The notes beneath the pieces are model-generated. The model was given only the letters and a program-made list of their open reading frames with translations. It was not told the DNA's origin and searched no databases. Positions 1-6,470 of a stretch of 8,779 bases of DNA are shown piece by piece. The stretch comes from Chloroflexota bacterium (lineage in GTDB: Bacteria > Chloroflexota > UBA5177 > JANWHV01): NCBI GenBank assembly GCA_025924845.1, contig JAICHN010000213.1, positions 1 to 8,779 of the forward strand, given 5' to 3'. The position numbers and the translations under genes were made by a program. Numbering within the stretch: position 1 is the stretch's first letter; every line of letters starts with the position of its first letter.

Positions 1-564
1 AGCGTATTGCGCGATGACTGGTTATTCCATTTCGGTTTTTCGCTTCCCGTCGACTTCTGTGTCTGGGTACTGGAAACGGACGGCCTTCGAGTACCGCCAT
101 TCGACCAACATTTGGACGGGAACGGCACTCTTCGTGCCGTCGGCCTAACTGCGCCTGATTGGTGGAACTGGTTCGCCGGCACCGTGTCGTCGCCTCATGA
201 GGCAGGGGCGACCGGTTCTAGTCTACAGCCGGATTTTTCGCCCCTGTTCGGCGTGCAGCCGGTAGTCGATCGACTCGAAGCATTGTGGCCGTTCTATTTG
301 GAGTCAGTCTCGAATGAGCGGCGCGCATTTGAGCGGGCGTTCATCCAATCCGCACCCTATCAAGGAGTATGGGCGGCGCTGAAGCCGTATCATGCTCGTT
401 TAGAGTGCCTACGTCTGGATCTGATCGCGTACCCATGGCGGGCAGCGTGTGCGCTGCCACCGTATCACCTGGTGCTTAGCATTCCGTCCACGAGCATTGA
501 CCGTAAGGCGTTTCACGCTGCTGTATTGCACGGTGCCGAACGCTTGGCCGCATCGCCCCAGTAG
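1..564 (+). CDS. Hypothetical protein, 5' end uncertain
   Basis: I do not recognise this protein. The frame is already open at base 1. The first possible start in the window is a TTG at 7 with no visible ribosome binding site, so the true start may lie further left; from the TTG the product is 185 residues. It is rich in aromatic residues and has no signal peptide or membrane segment. Visible features are a proline-rich stretch with an acidic/glycine turn (PPFDQHLDGNG, about residues 30-40), a tryptophan cluster (DWWNWF, about 51-56) and another tryptophan-containing segment (residues 114-148). Normal amino-acid composition and a clean TAG stop support a real gene. The next gene begins 42 nt downstream on the same strand with its own strong ribosome binding site, so the two probably share a transcript. 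Function unknown. Confidence 0.7.
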   Translation, partial: SVLRDDWLFHFGFSLPVDFCVWVLETDGLRVPPFDQHLDGNGTLRAVGLTAPDWWNWFAGTVSSPHEAGATGSSLQPDFSPLFGVQPVVDRLEALWPFYLESVSNERRAFERAFIQSAPYQGVWAALKPYHARLECLRLDLIAYPWRAACALPPYHLVLSIPSTSIDRKAFHAAVLHGAERLAASPQ

Positions 565-591
565 GCAAGTGGGATCAGTGTGCATGATGCT

Positions 592-598
592 AAAGGAG
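592..598 (+). promoter_or_regulatory. Ribosome binding site deciding the start at 607
   Basis: AAAGGAG lies 8 nt before the ATG at 607. This favours that ATG over the upstream in-frame GTG at 580, which would put the Shine-Dalgarno sequence inside the coding region. Confidence 0.8.
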
Positions 599-606
599 CC
601 CCAGCT

Positions 607-1350
607 ATGAAAGACTCGGCATTGAGAGCGTCACGCCGGCCGGCAACGAGCGAGGAGTCGCACCGCAGCGATTCGACCGAGAAGACCGCGCACATGGGCC
701 GACTTTCCGGGTCTCCGGCAAACTCTTACACCCAGCTTGGCACCGCGAATACGGTTGGCGGAGCCGTCGCAGGCTTCCCCCCTCAACTGCCGGCCGTGCA
801 TCCTCAGTATGGGGGCTCTCGACTGATGGAACTGATTGGCCGGCCGAGTGTCGTACAGGCCGGTGTCGTCATCACCAACGTCGCGGCATTGTATGTGGTC
901 TCCAAGTCGACGGGCAACTGCGTAAGTTGCTGGGATTTTCACCGAGCGGGTGATAACGTAAGTACGGTCCAGATGTTCGGCCAGTACCTAGCCCCGGCAA
1001 CGTTCATGCTCGGACTTGATCTTGCCCTGGTTGTGGTCGGCATCTTGCTCTTCGGGCTCTCACGGCAAAGTACATCTCCGGCTCGTGCCCTTCGCGGAGG
1101 CGCGCTAACCCTCATGGCGACCAGCCTCGCTGCCGGCATTCTGGAGTTCAAGGCCCTAGCATCGATATCGCCAATGGCGCGGGAAGGTTCCTCCTGGGAG
1201 GATCCCCTCACTGTACATCTGCTCATGGTGAACTTCGTGGCGCTGATCATCTCGCTCGTGATTGGGGCATACTTTATCCGTCCCTCAACCAATAGTCTCC
1301 TGTCGGTGCGATCGGAACTCCCTGACTATTCCATTCCTGCCGAGCAATAG
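607..1350 (+). CDS. Four-helix integral membrane protein of unknown function
   Basis: The protein has 247 residues from the ATG that follows AAAGGAG. The first 75 or so residues are polar and probably disordered (Ser, Arg, Thr and Gly rich). Four hydrophobic segments follow at about residues 81-99, 128-151, 163-185 and 202-224, then a short polar C-terminus ending in Ala-Glu-Gln. The loop between helices 1 and 2 carries a CxxC pair (C105, C108) followed by Trp-Asp. If the long N-terminus is cytoplasmic, this loop faces outside, where the cysteines could form a disulfide or bind a metal or cofactor; that topology is inferred. A four-helix protein with a short cysteine loop recalls small DoxX-like or DUF membrane proteins, but I see no diagnostic motif and assign no family. 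It follows the upstream unknown gene by 42 nt and is convergent with the VapC gene. Confidence 0.8.
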   Translation: MKDSALRASRRPATSEESHRSDSTEKTAHMGRLSGSPANSYTQLGTANTVGGAVAGFPPQLPAVHPQYGGSRLMELIGRPSVVQAGVVITNVAALYVVSKSTGNCVSCWDFHRAGDNVSTVQMFGQYLAPATFMLGLDLALVVVGILLFGLSRQSTSPARALRGGALTLMATSLAAGILEFKALASISPMAREGSSWEDPLTVHLLMVNFVALIISLVIGAYFIRPSTNSLLSVRSELPDYSIPAEQ

Positions 1351-1425
1351 CACCAATTGGAAGCGATCAGCCTTGCCACTAAGGTGGACCCTGGGCCAGG
1401 ATTCGTTTGGGCCGACCTGCCGGCA

Positions 1426-1845
1426 TCACAGGCGGGCCGTGTCAAAGGAGTTGCCGATTCCAGGGAAGTCGCGGCGATTGGCCGAGCAGATCGGTGAGCC
1501 GCCGGCTTCCGCTAGGATGGCCAGCCGGGCATCGGCAAACCCGACGCTCTCGGTGGCCCAACGCGCCAAGCCGGCGAGAAGCACCTGCTTGTCATCGGCA
1601 TGTATAGACGCCGGCGACAGAATGCCGCGAATATATTCGTGGATTGCGGCACGGCTTGGAAACTGAGGCAAGCGCCCCAGCACATAGGTAAGCTCATGCA
1701 CGATCACCACATCCACCCACCCATGGGCTCGCCCCTCCTGCAGCGCCTGAAGAATGGCGCTGCAGCGGTCGTGTTGAGTATCGTTCGTGAACAGAGCATG
1801 CACGAAAATGTTTGTGTCCAGCCAGCCAAGCCTCTCGCCGGTCAT
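1426..1845 (-). CDS. vapC: VapC-type PIN-domain ribonuclease toxin
   Basis: The protein has 139 residues, normal for a PIN-domain toxin. Members of this family are Mg2+-dependent RNases that cleave tRNA or rRNA and halt translation when the antitoxin is lost. The expected acidic residues are in order: D10 in LDTN near the N-terminus, E51 in VHELTYVLG, D105 in GFADARLA, and a C-terminal SANRRDF segment with N123 and D126 where the family usually has T-x-D/N-x-x-D-F. All catalytic positions therefore look intact and the toxin is probably active. Its ATG overlaps the TGA of the upstream antitoxin gene (ATGA, 1842-1845), which indicates translational coupling and fits the antitoxin-first order of vapBC operons. 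The RNA target cannot be told from the sequence. The vapC symbol is a family-level assignment. Confidence 0.92.
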   Translation of the reverse strand: MTGERLGWLDTNIFVHALFTNDTQHDRCSAILQALQEGRAHGWVDVVIVHELTYVLGRLPQFPSRAAIHEYIRGILSPASIHADDKQVLLAGLARWATESVGFADARLAILAEAGGSPICSANRRDFPGIGNSFDTARL

Positions 1846-2129
1846 GGTGCCGTCACAATATCCGCGTGACCTGCCTCCGCTAACCGTTCACGGATAATCG
1901 TCTCGCCCATATCATGGCGGAGTTTATCCAGATCAGGCGCGACACCTCGCACCGTGAATTGTTCTACCAGATCCATCAGTGATCGTTGGGGGGGCAATAC
2001 TCGGCACTCGAAGACATGCGGTCCCGTTGGTACGAACAACAATTCCATGCCCGGTTCAATCCCACAGAGATCGCGAACTTCCTGTGGAACAGTCACCTGA
2101 CCTCGTGCCTGCACCTTCGCCAAGCCCAT
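1842..2129 (-). CDS. vapB: AbrB/MazE-fold antitoxin (VapB-type)
   Basis: The protein has 95 residues. Residues 1-47 form a swapped-hairpin AbrB DNA-binding domain: the start VQARGQVTVPQEVRDLCGIEPGM matches the family pattern of a beta strand, a G-Q-x-T-x-P turn, a short helix and a G-I-x-P-G turn. Residues 50-95 are charged and helical (LMDLVEQF, DLDKLRHDMGETIIRERLAEAG), as expected for the tail that wraps around and blocks the PIN toxin. The start is well supported by AAGGAGG 7 nt upstream. The stop overlaps the vapC start. In this family the antitoxin, alone or with the toxin, represses its own operon. A promoter-like sequence and a long inverted repeat upstream fit such autoregulation. Which antitoxin subfamily name applies is uncertain; the fold and role are not. 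Confidence 0.9.
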   Translation of the reverse strand: MGLAKVQARGQVTVPQEVRDLCGIEPGMELLFVPTGPHVFECRVLPPQRSLMDLVEQFTVRGVAPDLDKLRHDMGETIIRERLAEAGHADIVTAP

Positions 2130-2136
2130 CGGACAA

Positions 2137-2143
2137 CCTCCTT
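2137..2143 (-). promoter_or_regulatory. Strong ribosome binding site of the antitoxin gene
   Basis: On the minus strand this reads AAGGAGG, 7 nt before the ATG. Such a strong site fits the need for excess antitoxin over toxin; the toxin gene has only the overlapping start. Confidence 0.85.
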
Positions 2144-2225
2144 ACTCTTTGATAGCTCCGTGTCCCATCCCTGGTTAGGAACGACAAGCGAGAGTGCGTA
2201 TGGCTCACCACTGGAAAGTGACCTC

Positions 2226-2254
2226 GGAAGGGACAAGCGCGGCTTGTCCCTTTC
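2226..2254 (-). promoter_or_regulatory. Inverted repeat, probable operator of the vapBC operon
   Basis: Positions 2228-2238 (AAGGGACAAGC) and 2242-2252 (GCTTGTCCCTT) are perfect 11-base inverted arms around a 3-nt GCG centre; one G-T and one G-C pair extend the stem to 13. It lies just downstream of the best minus-strand promoter candidate, about 100 nt before the antitoxin start. A bound repressor there would block the promoter, as expected for AbrB-type autoregulation. Neither strand shows a run of T after the stem, which argues against a plain intrinsic terminator. A structured leader RNA is the alternative. Confidence 0.55.
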
Positions 2255-2257
2255 TAG

Positions 2258-2287
2258 AGTATAGCTCGAAGTATGTATAGTCCGCAA
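2258..2287 (-). promoter_or_regulatory. Candidate promoter of the vapBC operon
   Basis: Read on the minus strand, TTGCGG (2287-2282) and TATACT (2263-2258) are separated by 18 nt. The -10 matches the sigma-70 consensus at five of six positions, the -35 at three. The predicted start of transcription falls at the edge of the inverted repeat at 2226-2254. This rests on pattern only. Confidence 0.4.
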
Positions 2288-2345
2288 GAGTATGAATTAG
2301 CCGTTACATACATCCTACAAAGATAGTGGTATGCAAAGTCATCGG

Positions 2346-2388
2346 GACGGACGTAGGTCCACTCAACAGTCCGTCTTCGCACGACGGA
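2346..2388 (+). repeat. Three-part inverted repeat with mutually exclusive pairings
   Basis: GACGGAC (2346-2352) can pair with GTCCGTC (2369-2375). Six bases of that middle arm (2370-2375, TCCGTC) can instead pair with GACGGA (2383-2388). The two hairpins exclude each other, the logic seen in attenuators and some riboswitches. No T-run follows the second hairpin. If the fusion gene is transcribed from further upstream, this would lie in its long leader. Chance pairing is possible because the arms are short. Confidence 0.3.
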
Positions 2389-2470
2389 TCCTGGCCATAA
2401 ACCGGTTCATGTGACGAGGGTAATTCACCCGGCCAATACCGGCAGCGATAGGTCATAACGCCATGTCCCC

Positions 2471-2492
2471 GGCATTGGCAGGGCATTGACAG
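2471..2492 (+). repeat. 11-bp tandem repeat containing a TTGACA hexamer
   Basis: GGCATTGGCAG (2471-2481) is followed directly by GGCATTGACAG (2482-2492), with one difference. The second copy contains a perfect -35 hexamer, TTGACA, at 2486-2491. No good -10 lies 16-18 nt downstream; the nearest, CATGAC at 2511, is poor and 19 nt away. The repeat could be an activator site or part of a promoter for the fusion gene; evidence is weak. Confidence 0.3.
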
Positions 2493-2598
2493 GGTGTTGT
2501 TGGTGGTGACCATGACGCCTCCCGCTCAAAATGGAGCCTGTGATGGGGCGCGGACCTCGCGCTCATCGTGAGACATCGGCAGCAAGCAACCTGCGAGC

Positions 2599-2603
2599 GG
2601 AGG
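2599..2603 (+). promoter_or_regulatory. Ribosome binding site deciding the start at 2612
   Basis: GGAGG sits 8 nt before the ATG at 2612, which begins a textbook signal peptide. This favours 2612 over the in-frame ATG at 2531. Confidence 0.8.
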
Positions 2604-2611
2604 AACATCAT

Positions 2612-4849
2612 ATGTACGGGAAACGCTTTACCGGAACCGTCCTCGGAGCCCTTGCCCTTACCCTCGGCCTCGTCGGCCCATACGCGGGCCATACGGACGC
2701 GCGGCCAACGGCGCAACTACGCATGGGGACCCGGCAGTACACGCTCCAGGCCATTACCAACCCCAACGATCCAACCTTCACGCAGTTGCTCGGCATCAAT
2801 GACCATCAGACGATCGCCGGGTATTTTGGGAGCGGCGCGGATGCCAAGCACCCCAATAAGGGCTTCCGGCTGAGCTTGCCGACGACCTTCAAGGCCGAGA
2901 ACTTTCCCCGTTCGGTCCAAACCCAGGTAATCGGCATCAATAACCAGGGCGACACGGGCGGCTTTTACCTTGACCATGCCGGCGCTACCCACGGCTTCCT
3001 GAAAGTGAACGGGAAGTTCGAAACCGTGGACCGGCCGGGGACGTCATTCAACCAGATTCTGGGATTGAACGATGCCGGTCAGGCGGCGGGCTTCTACCAG
3101 GACGCCCAGGGGCGCGACCACGGCTATGTCCGCCTGAAGCGCGACTCGTTCACCGTGCTTCCCATTAACGACAGCCAGGCTACCGGGATCAACGACGCGG
3201 GGACGGTAGTCGGCTTCACCCAGCCTTCGACCTCTACGGCAGCCGGCTTCATCATGCAGGGCGGTAAGTTGACCATCCTCATCTATCCGGGCTCTGCCTT
3301 CACCCAGGCTCTGGGCGAGAACAATGCCGGGCAGGTGGTCGGCGTCTATAATGACGGCGCGGGGAACGCCCATGGCTTCGTGTATGATGCGCATTTGCGG
3401 ACCTTCCAGACGATCGATGAGCCAGGGGCAACCTCCACTACGATCAATGGGATCAATGACGCGGGCGACATCGTCGGGTTCTTCACGGACGCCAACGGCA
3501 ACACCGTGGGGCTCGTGGGTACTCCGGGCACCACTCAGGTTACCCTGCCCGCCGGCACCGCGACTCCAACCTCTACGGCTACCGCTACCGCCACGCCCAG
3601 TGCAACCTCTACGCCTACCGCATCGCCAAGCGCTACTCCTACCCTGTCCACCACGGTAAAGATCGGTCTGGTCCTTCCGCTGAGCGGCGCGGACGCGGCA
3701 TTGGGATTGTCAGCTGAGCATGGAGCGCAATTGGCCATCGATCAGGCAAACACGGCACATCTGATCCCCCGCGTGAATCTCGCCCTCGCACCCCTGGACG
3801 ATGCCGGCGCGACGGGGGTCCCGGACGGCGCCGTGGGCGCCAACGACGTTACGACGTTGATCAAGGATCCCGACGTAGCGGGGATCATCGGGCCGTTTGA
3901 CACTGCAACCGCGCTCACGGAACTGCCAATCGCCAACAAATCAGGGATTGCGATGGTCAGTCCCTCCGCCGGCAACCCCTGCCTGACCAGCGACAACCCG
4001 ACCCAGCAGTGCGGCGGGGTGAACAGCATTCTGACAATGGTGCGCCCAACCGGGAACGTGACCTTCTTCCGAACCGTTCCCACCGATCCGAAGCAGGGCA
4101 CGGTGCTCTCCGATTACCTGTATCTGACCAAAGGCTACCGCACGGCCTATGTGATCGACGATACCGGTTCGTACGGTGTGAGCGAAGCCGATGCGTTTCT
4201 CTCGGAGTGGCAAATCAACGGCGGCGTCGTGCTGGGCCGATCGAGCGTACCGGAGGGTACGGCGTCGGAGGTCAACCTGCTAACCAAGATCGCGGCGTTG
4301 CGCCCGGACGTGATCTTTTTTGGCGGCAGTGATCCGGCAACCGGCACGCCGGAAAGCATCACGATCCGGCGACAGATGGAACAGATCGCCGGCTTGGCCA
4401 CTACGCCCTTTGCCGGGACGGACGGGATTCGTACCTCCCTTTTCGCTCAATCGATTGGCCTGGTGGGAGGCCAGGCCTGGAGCACGCTTACCCCCGCCGA
4501 CCCCGGCTCCGTTCCCGCCGGCAACACATTCTTACCGCAGTATCAGGCCGTCTATGGGACGCCCGGGCGATACAGCGCGAGCGGCTACGATAGCGCCGGG
4601 GTGCTCATTTCGGCCATTGCCGCCGCAATCTCGAACGGGACGCAGCCGCCCGCCGGGGCAGGCGCCCCGGCTGAATTTCGTAAGGCGGTGCTTGCGGCGG
4701 TGACGCAGACGAAGTTGCAAGGCGTGATCAACCCGATCAGCTTTTCCGCTGACGGTGATCTGACTCAGGGATCGATAAGCATCGGACGCCTCGCCGCCGG
4801 GAACGGCGCCGTGGGCTGGCAGCAGGTGACCGCCCAGAGCGTGCGGTAA
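2612..4849 (+). CDS. Secreted HAF-repeat / type 1 periplasmic binding protein fusion
   Basis: The protein has 745 residues. Residues 1-30 form a signal peptide (positive start MYGKRF, hydrophobic core, Ala-rich end), so it acts outside the membrane. About residues 45-305 hold six repeats of 41-47 residues, each with a G-I/L-N-D/N-x-G-x-x-x-G-F/Y core at residues 61, 108, 151, 192, 235 and 280; between cores several carry an HGF/HGY-type motif. This is the pattern of the extracellular HAF repeat family and would suit a six-bladed beta-propeller. Residues 310-347 are a Thr/Ser/Ala/Pro linker. From 348 (VKIGLVLPLSG) to the end is a LivJ/LivK-like domain of the branched-chain amino-acid ABC receptor type: IGPFDTAT, a bend region AMVSPSAGNPC, FFRTVPTD, AYVIDDTGSYG and a late SASGYDSAG. 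Two cysteines (457, 467) could form a disulfide. No permease or ATPase gene is adjacent, so a transport role is unproven and the ligand is unknown. Confidence 0.88.
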   Translation: MYGKRFTGTVLGALALTLGLVGPYAGHTDARPTAQLRMGTRQYTLQAITNPNDPTFTQLLGINDHQTIAGYFGSGADAKHPNKGFRLSLPTTFKAENFPRSVQTQVIGINNQGDTGGFYLDHAGATHGFLKVNGKFETVDRPGTSFNQILGLNDAGQAAGFYQDAQGRDHGYVRLKRDSFTVLPINDSQATGINDAGTVVGFTQPSTSTAAGFIMQGGKLTILIYPGSAFTQALGENNAGQVVGVYNDGAGNAHGFVYDAHLRTFQTIDEPGATSTTINGINDAGDIVGFFTDANGNTVGLVGTPGTTQVTLPAGTATPTSTATATATPSATSTPTASPSATPTLSTTVKIGLVLPLSGADAALGLSAEHGAQLAIDQANTAHLIPRVNLALAPLDDAGATGVPDGAVGANDVTTLIKDPDVAGIIGPFDTATALTELPIANKSGIAMVSPSAGNPCLTSDNPTQQCGGVNSILTMVRPTGNVTFFRTVPTDPKQGTVLSDYLYLTKGYRTAYVIDDTGSYGVSEADAFLSEWQINGGVVLGRSSVPEGTASEVNLLTKIAALRPDVIFFGGSDPATGTPESITIRRQMEQIAGLATTPFAGTDGIRTSLFAQSIGLVGGQAWSTLTPADPGSVPAGNTFLPQYQAVYGTPGRYSASGYDSAGVLISAIAAAISNGTQPPAGAGAPAEFRKAVLAAVTQTKLQGVINPISFSADGDLTQGSISIGRLAAGNGAVGWQQVTAQSVR
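3567..3621 (+). repeat. Imperfect 36-bp period repeat in the Thr/Pro linker
   Basis: Two 19-nt stretches starting at 3567 and 3603 differ at one base and lie exactly 12 codons apart. They encode Pro/Ala-Thr-Ser-Thr-Ala/Pro-Thr-Ala units of the linker. Such in-frame repeats can change copy number by slippage and so vary linker length between strains. Confidence 0.6.
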
Positions 4850-4905
4850 TCCCTGGCCGGCGCACCGCCGGGATCGCGGCATGAGAAGAGTCCATCCAGG
4901 AGCCT

Positions 4906-4960
4906 CCAACTAAAGCCGGGTGTGCGGGTCGCGGGGCGATCCACGCCCGGCTTTAGCTGG
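4906..4960. repeat. 55-nt near-perfect hairpin element between two secreted-protein genes
   Basis: Arms 4906-4924 and 4942-4960 pair over 19 positions with one T-G pair and one A-C mismatch. After a 2-nt bulge (4925-4926), bases 4927-4932 pair with 4936-4941 around a GGG loop, giving about 25 pairs in 55 nt. The arms carry the mirrored core CTAAAGCCGGG / CCCGGCTTTAG. AAAAAGG follows, so on the plus strand there is no T tail; a short T run precedes the element on the other strand. It may act as a terminator or RNA stabiliser after the fusion gene, or be a copy of a dispersed REP or MITE-type palindrome. Confidence 0.7.
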
Positions 4961-5005
4961 AAAAAGGTGGTACTATATTGCTCTAGCCGGAGGCCGCTAC
5001 GATCG

Positions 5006-5060
5006 TTCACTTTCAAACCGGGCCGATATAGGGATCTTATTTGTTCAGCGGGAGAACAAA
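5006..5060 (+). promoter_or_regulatory. Candidate promoter and inverted repeat before the Kelch gene
   Basis: TTCACT (5006-5011) and TATAGG (5027-5032) are separated by 15 nt, a short spacer. TTTGTTC (5040-5046) and GAACAAA (5054-5060) form a perfect 7-base inverted repeat where transcription would begin, about 45 nt before the Kelch start. This could be an operator. Both parts are weak on their own. Confidence 0.3.
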
Positions 5061-5104
5061 GACGACGTACCTCGAAATGAGGGATACTATGTGTACAGAG
5101 GTAC

Positions 5105-6274
5105 ATGTCCCCCATGACCCGTCCCATTGCCCCACGTCACCCCCTCATCCGCGCCCTGAGCGCGGTGCTGGTTGCTGTCTTGCTTTGCGTGCCGGGGAAG
5201 GTCCACGCAACGAAAGGAGCAACCTGGCAGACCCTGCCTTCGCTCCCCACCGCCGATACGGGGCTGACCGCGGTCCGCCTTCCCGACGATTCAATCGTTG
5301 CCCTTGGCGGGGATGCCACACTTGGCGCACAGGCTCGGGCGGCGGCCCGACTGGACCCCAAACGTGATGCATGGGAGACTTTGCCCCCCGCGCCCGTGGA
5401 TCTCGATACGCCCGCCGCCCTGGCCCTTACCGAGCACGCCGTGCTGGTCGTGGCGCCGTCGTTCGCCAACGGCGCCATTGGGGCGCCAAGCAAGGCGCTC
5501 ATCCTCGATCCCATCTGGCGGCGGTGGATCACCCTCCCGCCCTGTCCCGTCGCTCTGCTCAGCCCCCGCGTATTGCTGTTGAATCCACACACGATTCTTG
5601 CCGTGGGCGGAGTGGGTGACTTGATTGGGGCGACCCTGAACCTGACGACCGAACAGTGGACACCCCTGAGCTCGCCGGTTCCCGACCTCGCCGGGTACTC
5701 CATGGCGGCGCTAACAGGCAAGGGCGCCCTCCTCCTGTCGTCGGTCGCCATTGATGCCCACGCCCAGCCCATGGCCGTGCGTCGTGCCTGGATACTGAGC
5801 CCAACCGGCGCCTGGACCGAGGCGGCACGCCCGCCTCTTGTCGTCGACGGCGCCCAGGCCGTGGACCTTGGCTCCGGACAGGTGCTGTTCGCGGGCGGCT
5901 ATCCGATCGGCGATGATCCCCGTTTGCCCGCGCCGCCCGCGCTCCTCTATAACGTGGCGCATAACCAGTGGTCAATCGCCGGTTCAACCGGCGGGGATCA
6001 CCGCGGTGGTCAACTGGTTTTGCTGGGCGCGGGTCGAGCCGTGCTGGTGGGCGGTCATGGGCCAAACGGCCGACCCAACGCCAGTTGCGTGGTCTACGCA
6101 GGGGCCATGTGGCGCCATGCCTTCACGCTGCCCGGCCCCGCCGCGGGCTATGCCGTCGTCAGCACCGCCAATGGCGAACTGATGCTGATTGGCGGCGCTC
6201 GGCCGACCACGAAAGGGATGACGGCGGGAGTGACTGCTCTCCTCCTACCCTTGGATCGCCTGCTCGGCAACTGA
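5105..6274 (+). CDS. Secreted Kelch-repeat beta-propeller protein
   Basis: The protein has 389 residues from ATG 5105, or 386 from the in-frame ATG at 5114. AGAGG at 5097-5101 is 3 nt from the first and 12 nt from the second, so the start is not settled. Residues 12-35 give a signal peptide (Arg then a Leu/Ala/Val core, ending VHA), so the product is exported. The remainder shows seven repeats, each opening with a tryptophan (W41, W90, W141, W185, W237, W289, W336) 44-52 residues apart; many are followed by a T-L-P-x-x-P turn and have a GG doublet at the end of the inner strand (68-69, 168-169, 264-265, 316-317, 363-364). This is the Kelch/galactose-oxidase-type propeller pattern. No catalytic residues are evident, so binding or adhesion is more likely than catalysis. 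It follows the fusion gene by 255 nt on the same strand. Confidence 0.85.
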   Translation: MSPMTRPIAPRHPLIRALSAVLVAVLLCVPGKVHATKGATWQTLPSLPTADTGLTAVRLPDDSIVALGGDATLGAQARAAARLDPKRDAWETLPPAPVDLDTPAALALTEHAVLVVAPSFANGAIGAPSKALILDPIWRRWITLPPCPVALLSPRVLLLNPHTILAVGGVGDLIGATLNLTTEQWTPLSSPVPDLAGYSMAALTGKGALLLSSVAIDAHAQPMAVRRAWILSPTGAWTEAARPPLVVDGAQAVDLGSGQVLFAGGYPIGDDPRLPAPPALLYNVAHNQWSIAGSTGGDHRGGQLVLLGAGRAVLVGGHGPNGRPNASCVVYAGAMWRHAFTLPGPAAGYAVVSTANGELMLIGGARPTTKGMTAGVTALLLPLDRLLGN

Positions 6275-6330
6275 AGGTTCGGCGCCGTAACCCACGTTTC
6301 CACCCCATCCAGGGCGCGCCGTGGAGTACA

Positions 6331-6470
6331 GTGATCGAGGAGCCGCATATCCATGGCTTCACTAATGATGACGGACTCCGGCCGCTCCCGCCCGGCCCTT
6401 GGTGTTCTATGTCGACGGGTGGCGGCGGCAGGCTTGCGCGGCGGTTTCCCATGCCGTGGTTAGGATTACC
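6331..6470 (+). pseudogene. Possible displaced 5' segment of the next gene
   Basis: A GTG at 6331, with GGAG 4 nt before it, opens a frame of ordinary composition (HIHGFTNDDGLRPLPPGP) lying one base out of phase with the following gene. The following gene's own frame carries three stops in a row at 6363-6371 (TAA TGA TGA) and then reads on as LVFYVDGWRRQ. Adding one base in the C-rich run near 6385-6399 would join the two into one longer protein. It may equally be non-coding spacer. Confidence 0.3.

Larger units (their letters stand above)
2288..2611. other. Intergenic region before the fusion gene, no gene seen
   Basis: No convincing reading frame is present between the divergent vapB and fusion genes. 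The region holds the overlapping inverted repeats at 2346-2388, the short tandem repeat at 2471-2492 and the ribosome binding site at 2599-2603. An in-frame ATG at 2531 would add 27 residues to the fusion protein, but it lacks a ribosome binding site and would put a charged segment before the signal peptide, so I treat 2531-2611 as leader. Confidence 0.5.

Noticed and set aside
2228..2252. Intrinsic terminator for transcription entering the intergenic region
   Set aside because: No T-run follows on either strand, and the gene positions (divergent) leave no transcript needing to end there; an operator is the better reading.
2486..2516. Sigma-70 promoter from the perfect TTGACA at 2486
   Set aside because: No acceptable -10 hexamer lies at 16-18 nt; only a 3-of-6 match at 19 nt. 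Kept as a note in the tandem repeat entry.
3535..4101. Long minus-strand open frames inside the fusion gene
   Set aside because: Antisense shadows of a GC-rich coding region; no ribosome binding site and no domain.
5040..5060. LexA-like box made of TGTTC and GAACA
   Set aside because: The half-sites are in the wrong order and spacing for the Gram-positive SOS box (GAAC-N4-GTTC), and no SOS gene is next to it.
5041..5367. Reading frame with ATG 5089 preceded by a GAGGG ribosome binding site
   Set aside because: It overlaps the Kelch gene out of frame, has Arg/Pro/Gly-rich shadow composition and no domain; the Kelch frame with signal peptide and repeats is clearly the real one.
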